NCBI GenBank assembly: GCA_903859705.1
Contig: CAIONQ010000054.1
Span: 1-40,006, forward strand
Origin: an uncultured Chthonomonas sp.
GTDB lineage: Bacteria; Armatimonadota; Chthonomonadetes; Chthonomonadales; Chthonomonadaceae
Length of the DNA: 40,006 bases
Reading direction: 5' to 3'
This document shows positions 8,336 through 17,000 of this stretch, piece after piece; position 1 is the stretch's first letter; each line of letters opens with the position of its first letter. The notes beneath the pieces are model-generated. The model was not told the origin of the DNA, ran no database searches, and was given only the letters and a program-made list of their open reading frames with translations. The translations under genes were made by a program, and so were the position numbers.

Positions 8336-9241
8336 ATGATGCGGCACACCACACGAATAGACCATGAACAGCGAATAGAAGAGGCCATCTGGCTGATAAT
8401 GCAGAGGCTGGATGAAACGGTAGACGCCAGGGAGTTGGCGGATAGAGTAAGTATGTCTCGTTTCCATTTTCATCGTGTATTTCAGGCGCTGACCGGCGAA
8501 ACCGTTGGCGAAATGCTTAGAAGGCTCCGGTTAGAGCGTGCTGCCCATCTGCTGATATCAACACGCGCACCCATTACACAGATTGCTCTGGATGCCGGGT
8601 ATGCCACGCATGAGGCATTTATCCGGGCAATCCGGGCTGCATTTGCCTGCACCCCATCCGGTCTCAGGCGGCATGTTCAGTACAGGGTTGCGCTGCCGTC
8701 GCCTAACGGCGTGCACTGGGGAAGTGAGGGTGTGGTGAGGTTTATGAAGCCAGAAGGAGCAACCAGGATGACTACGGAACTCAGAAGTGTACCACCAATG
8801 CGCGCTGCCTGCCTTGCCCACCGCGGCCCGTACTTTATGATTGGCCAAACGTTTGGCAAACTGGGTGCCTGGATGGCCTGTACCGGTACAGAAGCCGGAC
8901 AGGGCATTGCCCTTTATTACGACGACCCGGAAACTACCCCGCCAGGCGAGTTGAGATCCGATGCAGGGATGCTTGTAAGCGACACGTTCACTTCCGACGA
9001 TCCCGATATTACCATAGTAGATATCCCGGGTGGGCTTACAGCCGTTTACACGCATGTTGGCCCCTATTCTGGTTTGCAGGCCGCCTGGAACGATCTGTTT
9101 AGTAACTGGTTACCAGCATCTGGTTATACGTTGATTAGCGAGCCGGGTTATGAGCTGTACATAAATAGCATGGGCAATACTCCTGAAACGGAGCTTGTAA
9201 CCGAGATCCACCTGCCCGTTCGAAAGGTGGAAACGGCATGA
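8336..9241 (+). CDS. AraC-family regulator with GyrI-like effector-binding domain
   Basis: Possible starts are GTG 8333, ATG 8336 and ATG 8339; I give the first ATG. The N-terminal ~110 residues hold two helix-turn-helix motifs of the AraC/XylS type, including LADRVSMSRFHFHRVFQALTG and ITQIALDAGYATHEAFIRAIR. From about residue 140 a GyrI-like/SbmC domain follows (AHRGPYFMIGQTF, then VYTHVGPYSGLQAAW near 235-250), which binds small molecules such as drugs or dyes. The arrangement matches the Rob/TipA-like class of multidrug-responsive activators. It overlaps the downstream amidohydrolase by 4 bp (ATGA), so the two are co-transcribed and translationally coupled. Its target genes cannot be told from the sequence. 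Confidence 0.92.
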   Translation: MMRHTTRIDHEQRIEEAIWLIMQRLDETVDARELADRVSMSRFHFHRVFQALTGETVGEMLRRLRLERAAHLLISTRAPITQIALDAGYATHEAFIRAIRAAFACTPSGLRRHVQYRVALPSPNGVHWGSEGVVRFMKPEGATRMTTELRSVPPMRAACLAHRGPYFMIGQTFGKLGAWMACTGTEAGQGIALYYDDPETTPPGELRSDAGMLVSDTFTSDDPDITIVDIPGGLTAVYTHVGPYSGLQAAWNDLFSNWLPASGYTLISEPGYELYINSMGNTPETELVTEIHLPVRKVETA

Positions 9242-10569
9242 GTGCTCGGAAGAGCTTCCGTCCTCTGGCCGTAATGGTAGTGGGTGCCGTGCTGAATGTT
9301 TGCGCATCTGGGCTTGCCCATCCGCAACAGAAAATCAAGAGCGCCCAACATCCACGCGCCATCGCGCTTATACACGCTCTGGTTATTCCATCTCCTGCAT
9401 CGGACGCTATAGCAGATGCTACCATTGTTATTCGGGATGGAAAAGTGGTATCGATACGGCAGTCAGGTTCAATCCCCCCTGGTTCCGAATGCATAGATTG
9501 CACTGGAGATACAGTACTTGCGGGCTTCTGGAACTCCCACGTGCATTTTACAGAGCCGATATGGCAGGACGCTGCAACCGCACCCGCTGAACGTGTTGAA
9601 GCCGGGCTCACCAAGATGTTCACCCGGTTTGGGTTTACCCATGTGTTTGATACCGGTTCGGACATAAAAGTAAGTGCCGCACTGCGCAAACGCGTAGCTA
9701 ACGGAGAAGTAACCGGGCCGGAGATTCGGACGGCTGGAGCAATCATCTATCCCAGGAATGGCGCGGCGAAGATGCTGAATGCATCTGAGCACAGGGATGT
9801 GGCAGGCGCACCCTTACGTACTCCTACGCAGCCAGAGCTGGATTTGAGCCTTTATGAGGCAGAAACACCGGAGCAAGCAAAGAGGCTGGTAGCCAACAGA
9901 CTGAACAGTGGCTCCGACGCGATAAAGCTGTACTTGCAGGCGTGGTGGGACCCGGCTATACAACTACCCGCGCCTGTAATTGCGGCCGCGATTGCCGCGG
10001 CGCATAAAGAGCACAAGCTGGTACTGGCCCACCCATCCAACAGTTATGGGCTGCAATCGGCGGCGGCACTCGGTGTTGATGTGCTTTTGCACACAACACC
10101 TCAAACGGAACCATGGTCAACAACGCTCATAGAACAGCTAAAGCACAACGGGACTTCAATTACGCCCACACTCAAACTGTGGCGATTTGAGCTTACCCGG
10201 GCAGGAGCTCCTGCAGAGGTGGTAGATGCGTTTCAGGAAGCGGGTGTCCAACAATTAAGGGCATGGCACCGTGCGGGTGGGAGTATTCTATTCGGTACCG
10301 ACGTTGGTTATATGCCAGAAGCAGACCCGGCAGAAGAGTACAGGCTGATGCAGAAAGCTGGGATGGGGTTTAGAGACATATTACGCTCGCTTACTACCGA
10401 GCCAGCACGCAAATATACAGGAAATGCAGCAAATGGGGCCATTCAAACTGGCAAGAAGGCGGATATAACAGTTATCCAGGGCAATCCAAATAAGGATGGC
10501 GCTGATCTCAACCGGGTTGCGCTGGTAATAGCTGGCGGCAATGTAGTTTACCAATCGGCGCGCAAATAG
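9238..10569 (+). CDS. Exported amidohydrolase-family protein (metal-dependent)
   Basis: This 443-residue protein overlaps the regulator stop by 4 bp. It has a signal-peptide-like start (hydrophobic 9-25). Amidohydrolase features are in order: IVIRDGKVVSI (63-73), HVHF (His101, His103), a lysine in DAIKLYLQ (Lys230) that could be carbamylated, LAHPSN (His265), LLHTTP (His285) and FGTDVGY (Asp355), then the short C-terminal beta domain with KKADITVI. These are the residues that hold a one- or two-metal centre. Relatives include imidazolonepropionase- and prolidase-like hydrolases; the substrate is unknown. Coupling to a GyrI-type sensor suggests it may act on a small molecule sensed by that protein, which is an inference. 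Confidence 0.88.
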   Translation: MSARKSFRPLAVMVVGAVLNVCASGLAHPQQKIKSAQHPRAIALIHALVIPSPASDAIADATIVIRDGKVVSIRQSGSIPPGSECIDCTGDTVLAGFWNSHVHFTEPIWQDAATAPAERVEAGLTKMFTRFGFTHVFDTGSDIKVSAALRKRVANGEVTGPEIRTAGAIIYPRNGAAKMLNASEHRDVAGAPLRTPTQPELDLSLYEAETPEQAKRLVANRLNSGSDAIKLYLQAWWDPAIQLPAPVIAAAIAAAHKEHKLVLAHPSNSYGLQSAAALGVDVLLHTTPQTEPWSTTLIEQLKHNGTSITPTLKLWRFELTRAGAPAEVVDAFQEAGVQQLRAWHRAGGSILFGTDVGYMPEADPAEEYRLMQKAGMGFRDILRSLTTEPARKYTGNAANGAIQTGKKADITVIQGNPNKDGADLNRVALVIAGGNVVYQSARK

Positions 10570-10602
10570 TTTACTATTTAAAACCTGTGCTGCAACTGAA
10601 AA

Positions 10603-10641
10603 TGCCGGGGCTCGATGCGTTTATACATGCAAGCCCCGGCA
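10603..10641 (-). terminator. Bidirectional hairpin between convergent genes
   Basis: TGCCGGGGCT (10603-10612) and AGCCCCGGCA (10632-10641) form a perfect 10-bp stem with a 19-nt loop that can itself pair. On the minus strand it is followed by TTTT, fitting a terminator for the Gly-rich protein gene; it can also end the amidohydrolase transcript. Confidence 0.7.
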
Positions 10642-10675
10642 CTATTATTCGTTGACAAACAGAGGTAAGAAGGGG

Positions 10676-11515
10676 TTAGAAACCACCTCGGCCGCCACCG
10701 CCACCGCCGAAGCCGCCGCCACCTCCGAAGCCACCGCCACCACCCCGGCCGCCGCCGCCAAAGCCGCCGCCACCGAAGCCACCGCCGCCCATTCCGCCGC
10801 CAAAGCCGCCGCCACCGAAGCCACCGCCGCCCATTCCGCCGCCGAAGCCGCCGCCGCCCATACCACCACCCATGCCGCCGCCCATGCCACCCATGCCGCC
10901 GCCCATACCACCCATGCCGCCGCCGAAGCCGCCCATGCCGCCTCCCATGCCGCCACCCATGCCACCGCCGAGACCACCACCGCCGAACATAGGCAGGTAG
11001 CCGACATTAACTATGGTGCCGCCGAACGCCTGGACAATGTCCGTAGCGCTGAGGTTGACGGGACGAATAAAACCATACTTGTAACCGCCGGCGCCTGGGC
11101 CAGCCGTATCATCCTTTTTGGTTTCTTCGGGAGTAGCAGTTGCATCCTCTACCTTTGGCACTACGCTGTAGATGCCACTCTCCACCTTGTAAGTGAGTGG
11201 AGTACTGGTAGATTTGAGCAGGGTTTCGAGGGCAACTCGGAACGGAACCTGAGAGAGGTGGGCCGTTACAGACAGGCTTTTGAGCGACTCATCGATGGTG
11301 AAGTTAGCCTTCACCTGCGAAAAGAGGAGCTTAAGCCCATAGTAGAGGTTTGTTGATTCCAGATCGAGATCGATCTTTTTGTTGGTAGGATCGTTGGCTC
11401 CACCGGAAGCCTCAGATCCCGGGTCTTGCGCGTGAGCTGGTGCGGTAGCCAGAAGACCACCGGCCAGTGTGAGAGAAAAGACTGCAAGCCCGACCTTGTA
11501 CACATGCAGCGCCAT
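10676..11515 (-). CDS. STN-domain (secretin N-terminal-like) exported protein with Gly-rich tail
   Basis: I chose the ATG at 11515, with GGAGGATTAGA directly upstream, giving 279 residues. A signal peptide (to about 29, ending AHAQD) is followed by an STN domain (about 47-120: IDLDLESTNLYYGLKLLFSQ, then VPFRVALETLLKST), as found at the N-terminus of secretins and TonB receptors. A short stretch YGFIRPVNLSATDIVQAFGG looks like the beginning of a secretin N1 domain. There is no secretin pore domain; instead the last ~100 residues are almost pure Gly with Met and Phe (GGGMGG, GGGFGG units). It is monocistronic, between two terminator-like regions. It could be a truncated secretin or a surface or periplasmic structural protein. 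Confidence 0.75.
   Translation of the reverse strand: MALHVYKVGLAVFSLTLAGGLLATAPAHAQDPGSEASGGANDPTNKKIDLDLESTNLYYGLKLLFSQVKANFTIDESLKSLSVTAHLSQVPFRVALETLLKSTSTPLTYKVESGIYSVVPKVEDATATPEETKKDDTAGPGAGGYKYGFIRPVNLSATDIVQAFGGTIVNVGYLPMFGGGGLGGGMGGGMGGGMGGFGGGMGGMGGGMGGMGGGMGGGMGGGGFGGGMGGGGFGGGGFGGGMGGGGFGGGGFGGGGRGGGGGFGGGGGFGGGGGGRGGF
10682..10988 (-). repeat. Gly-Gly-Met/Phe codon repeats in the STN protein gene
   Basis: Tandem degenerate units of 12-18 bp (on the plus strand CCGCCGCCCATGCC and CCGCCGCCGAAGCC) encode GGGMGG and GGGFGG. Met-type units dominate the N-terminal half of the tract and Phe-type units the C-terminal half. Such tracts change length easily by slippage. Confidence 0.85.
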
Positions 11516-11586
11516 TCTAATCCTCCATGTCATGCAGTAAACCAAGCACTTCACCACAGCACATAAAAGAGACACACATCACCACT

Positions 11587-11626
11587 GAGCGGCATGAGCC
11601 GCTCGAGCTGCTCGCAATACGAGCAG
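11587..11626. promoter_or_regulatory. Two adjacent perfect stem-loops upstream of the STN gene
   Basis: GAGCGGC-ATGA-GCCGCTC (11587-11604) is followed by CTGCTCG-CAATA-CGAGCAG (11608-11626), each with a perfect 7-bp stem. The motif around CTC(G/A)CAATACGAG recurs at about 11645-11657. They lie 70-110 bp upstream of the STN start codon, where they could be leader structures or operators. The remaining 11516-11856 gap shows no gene. Confidence 0.4.
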
Positions 11627-11856
11627 ACATTTAAACTGCGAAACTCACAATACGAGACGGATTTGAACCCTGAAAGTTCCAAGAATCTTTTGGATTTTAT
11701 CCATCGATTCCGGAATTCCTTCGTGATCCAATTCGCAGATCGATTGCAATAATGTGGCGATACCGCCGCGATCTATCGCTGTTTTCTGTTTATATGACGA
11801 AGCTGTAAGGAGGCTGGTTACACAGTGTGAGCCTCAAGTTTGTGAACAATTCCACA

Positions 11857-12570
11857 CTAAAAGCTAAACTGTCTGCTTATGTTTAAGAAAAAGCCATCTA
11901 ATCGATGTTTGTCGTTTGAAAAGAGCAACGCAGGGTTCAGCACCGTTTTCTGATCTGGCAGAACGTAGGCTACTCCCGCTGTAAGTGCGTTGCCTGCGCC
12001 GCTTATCCAATCTGTTTGAAAAACGGCCGAATCGCTCATCTGCAAATCCGCCCCAACAAATGGAGTGAGTGCACCACGGAAGTTGAGCATCATGCCCGCA
12101 TGCACTCGCCGCCCCAGTAGTTTTCTGTTTCTACGGTGGTGAGCTTTGTAGCGCTCACGCTGCTGCTGATCGTAGTTCAGTGTTTTGGAGAGTGTAATGT
12201 AGTAGGACGGAATGAGGTGGTTCCCAATGTTCATGATACCCATGGCAGCATTTGGCCGGAATTCATTCTCGTTTTGCAATGTGTCTTTGATGTTAAATTG
12301 AAACGATTCTGCATTTCGGCTCGCATCGTAGGATGCGTCAACCCCTGCCTCAACACGCCCATTCAAAGCAAACTCGGTTTGTTTAACGAGCATAGGAGCG
12401 CTGTAGAACGCAGGAACGCCAAAACCGGTATTGCCGTTTTGAAGGTTGGCAATCCAGCTGTTTTGCGGAACGATATCTGTAGTAGGTATTGTATTGAGGC
12501 CCGTAGGGCCTGCGTAGGCGGCGGAGGCTACCGTAACTAGCAGGGCAGCACATGGGATGATTGCTTTCAT
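11857..12570 (-). CDS. Outer-membrane beta-barrel-like protein, last gene of the efflux/cytochrome set
   Basis: An AAGGAGAAGG sits upstream of the ATG. The 237-residue protein has a signal peptide ending at about 20 (ASAAYAGP), an opening GLNTIPTTDIVPQNSW that resembles the beginning of YjbH-type or similar envelope barrels, alternating hydrophobic/polar beta strands and a C-terminal aromatic residue (NISRQFSF), a mark of outer-membrane insertion. A basic stretch near 140-155 (HHRRNRKLLGRR) would form a loop or turn. It overlaps the upstream HAMP gene by 4 bp (ATGA), so it is translated with it. Function is unknown; it could be the outer-membrane partner of the periplasmic cytochrome. Confidence 0.7.
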   Translation of the reverse strand: MKAIIPCAALLVTVASAAYAGPTGLNTIPTTDIVPQNSWIANLQNGNTGFGVPAFYSAPMLVKQTEFALNGRVEAGVDASYDASRNAESFQFNIKDTLQNENEFRPNAAMGIMNIGNHLIPSYYITLSKTLNYDQQQRERYKAHHRRNRKLLGRRVHAGMMLNFRGALTPFVGADLQMSDSAVFQTDWISGAGNALTAGVAYVLPDQKTVLNPALLFSNDKHRLDGFFLNISRQFSF

Positions 12571-13220
12571 GCCTTCTCCTTACCACCATCGGTGCTACTA
12601 ATTTCATTTACCGGGCGGTTATCCAGTTGCGGTGCCTCACCAACCTCGGGAACAGTGAAATATGCCAGTTCCCGCTGCAGCTTATCTGCAAGAGGTTTAA
12701 TGGTATCTAAAGCCTGGCCAGATGCAGCGGCCTCCTGTTGAATCTGAGCAGCCAAGTACTGCATTGAGGTTATTTTGGAAGCAAAAACATCAACTACCCT
12801 ATCGGCTGCAGCAGCAATCTCCTGAAATTCATCCTTCTTGCGAAACTTAATTTCGTGCCGAAGATCGCCGGCAGCAACCTCATTTAACAATCGATGCAGT
12901 CGGTGCATTGGCCCAGCTATCCTGTGAGCATCGATCATGGACCAGTAGCCGAAGATGAGTACTGCGACAAACGTTACGACACCCGCCACTTTAACACCGC
13001 TGTTAAGCAGCTCTCTGGTTTGCTTGATGGATATGTGAGCCGAGTACATGGTATCGCCAATCTCTTTATTGCTAAGCACATACAATATGCCAATGGCGAT
13101 AAGGGAGGCGGCGAGAGCAAATGCCATGTCATCCAGTACCAGGCGAAGCTTTACACCACGATTGATATGGTGGTTAAAGAAGCGTCTACGGTTGCGAACG
13201 GGCTGCTGTGGATCCGACAA
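12567..13220 (-). CDS. Membrane protein with HAMP domain and no output domain
   Basis: It begins at a TTG with GGAGG about 6 bp upstream. Of 217 residues, 30-50 and 77-98 are membrane segments, separated by a periplasmic loop of only ~26 residues. A HAMP domain follows (about 99-150: HRIAGPMHRLHRLLNEVAAGDL, DEF, AAAADRVVD), then a short helical tail. HAMP normally relays signals to a kinase or methyl-accepting domain, but none is present. Similar stand-alone HAMP proteins occur next to multiheme cytochromes, as here (cytochrome gene 18 bp upstream). It may couple redox state to another protein in trans. Confidence 0.8.
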   Translation of the reverse strand: MSDPQQPVRNRRRFFNHHINRGVKLRLVLDDMAFALAASLIAIGILYVLSNKEIGDTMYSAHISIKQTRELLNSGVKVAGVVTFVAVLIFGYWSMIDAHRIAGPMHRLHRLLNEVAAGDLRHEIKFRKKDEFQEIAAAADRVVDVFASKITSMQYLAAQIQQEAAASGQALDTIKPLADKLQRELAYFTVPEVGEAPQLDNRPVNEISSTDGGKEKA

Positions 13221-13238
13221 TTGGAACCTCCCTACTCT

Positions 13239-13943
13239 CTACAGATCATCGTGGCAGCTGTTACACAGTCCGCCCCGGCGGTTATCTTTACGAAGCATCA
13301 TCCCAAAGCGATCCTGCTGTTTGTGGCCAATGTGGCAGGTAACGCATGTGATGTTACCCTCTGGCGAGAGAGGCAGGTCGGCGGCTTTCTTTTTTTTGTT
13401 CGGCACTCCAACCGGGTGAGTAACAGGACCATCGTAGTGGCAGCGAGAGCATTGTTCATCCATACCTGGCTTCAGGATATGTGCCTCTGTTGGCGGCGCC
13501 TTGGCCAATAGCTGCTGTGGTTTTATGTGGCAGTATTCACAGTTTTGATTTGCAGTATGCGAGTTTGTGAGGGCATGATTTCCGTAATGGCAATTGTTGC
13601 AAAGGCCTTTTTGGTCCCTGGCAAGAAATGCATCACTTCGATGTTTAAACGCACGGGTATGACATGTTCCGCAGGTGATTTCGCCGGCAACACCCATAAC
13701 AGTTTTGCCGTTTGCGGGCCAAGCGGGCTTTACGGCTTCCGGGTGCGGCAATGGGCAGCCTTTTTGATGGCACCCCGTGCAGTAGGCTATTTCGCTGGTA
13801 TTGGGTGGAACAACTATCTTTCCAGAGGCGTGCGGGTCCCCCATGGGAGCCAGCTGTTGTGCGCCCGATATAAGGACAATTGCCACCAGCAGCGCAAGTG
13901 TTAGCGCAGACATGGCCGCAAGCCGTTGTTTGTAGGATCGCAT
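13239..13943 (-). CDS. Seven-heme periplasmic cytochrome c
   Basis: This 234-residue protein has an uncleaved or cleavable N-terminal hydrophobic segment (about 9-27). Seven CxxCH heme-binding motifs are present: CTGCH, CGTCH, CNNCH, CEYCH, CSRCH, CVTCH and CNSCH, spread from about residue 55 to 231. Paired spacing and CHxG/CHYGNH contexts resemble the doubled-CXXCH and NapC/NrfH-like families. It carries electrons across the periplasm or to the outer membrane. It lies 108 bp downstream of the RND gene and just before the HAMP and barrel genes, which together suggest an electron-transfer unit. A GGGAGACGAG lies just before the ATG. Confidence 0.9.
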   Translation of the reverse strand: MRSYKQRLAAMSALTLALLVAIVLISGAQQLAPMGDPHASGKIVVPPNTSEIAYCTGCHQKGCPLPHPEAVKPAWPANGKTVMGVAGEITCGTCHTRAFKHRSDAFLARDQKGLCNNCHYGNHALTNSHTANQNCEYCHIKPQQLLAKAPPTEAHILKPGMDEQCSRCHYDGPVTHPVGVPNKKKKAADLPLSPEGNITCVTCHIGHKQQDRFGMMLRKDNRRGGLCNSCHDDL

Positions 13944-14051
13944 CTCGTCTCCCTCAGTTAGCTTGCCTGGTTCATCCCGGTATGCACATCAGCATACCAG
14001 CAGTTGCACTTTTCTGCACTCATACCCTTGATAGCCAAAATCAATCGGCTA

Positions 14052-17000
14052 TCAAGTTTCTCCTGAGCGGGCTGCCAACTGATCTGTACGCTCAGGATCG
14101 GAACCACCGAACACGGTGTACAGTACCGGCAATACAAACAGCGTGAGGATGGTTGCACTAACCAGGCCCCCTATGATAACAATTGCAAGCGGTTTTTGGG
14201 TATCGGAGCCAATGCCTGTAGAGATAGCTGCAGGAATGAGGCCAATGCTTGCGAGAATTGCCGTCATCAGCACCGGTCTTAGCCGGGCAACTGCCCCTTG
14301 AATTACCGCCTCAATCAATGGCACTCCCTCATTGCGCAGCACATCAAACTGGCTTAACATAATAACGCCATTTTGAACTGCAACACCGAACAGGGCAATA
14401 AAGCCCACTGCCGCAGCTACACTGAGATGGAAACCGGTGAAGTAGAGTGCAAAGATGCCGCCAATGAGCGCAAGAGGCACGTTTAACATAACCAGGGCAG
14501 CGCGGGAGAGCCTGTTGAACAGCAGGAAAAGCACCATGAAGATGAGACCAAGCGTTATAGGAACTATGAGCATAAGGCGGGCAGATGCACGTTGCATGCT
14601 TTCGAACTCCCCACCCCACACCGTGTTGTAGCCGGATGGCAGTACCACTTGCTGTTTTACCTTTAGCTGGGCTTCTTTTACTGTTCCGCCAATGTCTCGG
14701 CCCCTCACGCCAAACTTGATGGCAATAAACCGTTGATTGCCTTCTCTGTAAACAAATGCTGCGCCGCGCTCGGTTTTGATATCTGCGAGCTGTGCCAACG
14801 GAATGCGCAGGTTATCCGGTGTGCTAACCGGTATGGATCGTATCTGCTCTATGTCTCGGCGGCTTTCGGAGTTGAAGCGCGCAACCACGGCAAACTTCTT
14901 CTCGCCATCCAGCTGTTGTGTAATGGTTTTGCCGCCCACCGCAGTTTCAATTACATCCTGTACATCCTGCACATTGATGCCGTAGCGGGCAATCTTTTCA
15001 CGATCCACCACGATCTGTACCTGCGGTTCACCGGTTTCTCGGAAAGTATCCAGATCTACAACACCGGGTATGCTGGCGATTACTTTCTGAATTTCATCGG
15101 CCTTTTGTTCCAGCACGGCCAGATCTTCACCAAAGAGCTTTACAGCAAGTTCCCCTTTGATGCCTGTAACGGCCTCCTCCACGTTATCTTCGATATTCTG
15201 TGAGAAGTTAAAGCTTACACCGGGGATGGTTGCCAGTTCGGCATTCATCTTCTGTATCAACTCATCCTTGGTTTTGTATCCCTTCCATTCCGTATAAGAG
15301 CGCAGATCTGCAAGGAATTCGCAGTTGTAGAAGCCGGTTGCATCGGTGCCATCATCTGGCCTGCCAAGCTGAGAAACCACAATTCTTACAGGCTGATATT
15401 TGGCGATGATATTTCGGACAACAGGCACCACTCTCTGCGCCTCGGAAGAGGAGATGGTGAGCGGCATGGTTGCTCTTATCCAGAGGTTGCCTTCATCCAG
15501 GTGTGGCAAAAACTCGGTGCCAAGGCGAGGCGCAACCATCTGGGATATCAGGAATAGCCCGAAACCCGCCATCAGCGTTGGGATCGGATTGGCGAGAGCT
15601 GAGCAGAGCACACGCTTATAGGCGGCATTAGCAGAGCGTTCTAAACGCGTTTCATGTTGCCGCAGGCCCTTCTTTAGCCACATTACGCAGAGCACGGGTG
15701 CGATGAGTATGGCCATTATGAGTGAACCTACCAGCGCGAAGCCGATAGTAAACGCCATAGGAGCGAACATCTTCTTTTCGACACTTTGCATTGTGAAGAG
15801 GGGCAGATAGGCCAGTATGATGATTGCTGTGGTGAAAACAATTTCGCTCTGAACTTCGGAGGTGGCGTGCATTACTGCCCGCATAGTAGTTTCGCCAGGA
15901 GCGCGCGAAGCCAATCTGCGATAGATGTTTTCGACCATGATGACGGCACCATTTACGATGATACCAAAGTCGATTGCGCCGAGGCTAAGCAGGTTGGCCG
16001 GCAGGTGAATGGCGTTCATACACGAGAACGCGAACAGAAGCGAAAATGGGATGGTTAGTGCAACGATGAGTGCCGCCCGCACATTACCAAGAAATAGAAA
16101 CAGGATGGCCACAACCAGAAGAACGCCTTCTACGAGGTTCTTTTCTACTGTATGCGTGGTTGTGTGTACCAGATCAGTTCTATCGATAAACGGCACGATT
16201 TTTGTGCTGCCTGGAAGGCGCGTGTTGAGATCGGCGATCTTCCTATGGATAGCATCCAGCACGGGATCCGGGTTTTCGCCCCTCCGAAGCAGAATAATGC
16301 CTTCTACAGCATCATCGACGTCCTTCTCTGCACCAGAACCCCCCAGCCGCCAGCCCACTTTGCCCATTCTTGGCTGGCAACCCAGTTCTACTCTGGCAAC
16401 ATCATGCACTTTGAGCGGCGTGCCTGTGCGTGATATCACCACAACATTGCCGATATCATCCACATTCTTTAACAGGCCTACGCCACGGATAACGTACTCT
16501 TCCCCACCCCGTTCTATATTGTTGCCGCCGGAGTTCGCGTTGGCCGCGCCGATAGCATCGGTCACATTTTTGAGGGTAACATCGTAAGCCCGCAGTTTGG
16601 CAGGATCGATCATAACCTGATACTGCTTGATTGGCCCACCGAAGCTATTTACATCGGCAACACCCGGTATGCTCTTAAACTCCCGCTCCAGGGTCCAATC
16701 TTCAAGGGTTTTAAGCTCCATAAGCGAGAGCTTTGGGCTAACGAGTGTATACCGAAAAATTTCGCCTGTGGCAGAGGCGAGTGGCGAAAGCGCTGGCTGA
16801 ATACCCGTTGGTAAGTCTGCCGCAGCTATGCGTTCTGCAACCTGCTGGCGCGCAAAATAGTCGTCCACACCATCGTCAAACACAAGATAAACAACAGAGA
16901 GCCCGAAAAGAGATCTGCTGCGCAGGCTGGATACCCTCGGCACACCGTTAAGGCTGGTTTCCAGCGGAACCGTTATTAGCTTCTCCACCTCTTCGGCGGC

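Noticed and set aside
10682-10988. CRISPR-like appearance of tandem repeats
   Set aside because: The units are 12-18 bp, in frame and encode Gly-rich protein; there are no spacers.
10652-11356. Long Ala/Thr/Glu-rich plus-strand frame opposite the Gly-rich gene
   Set aside because: It is the mirror of the Gly-codon repeats on the other strand; the real gene has a ribosome site, signal peptide and STN domain.
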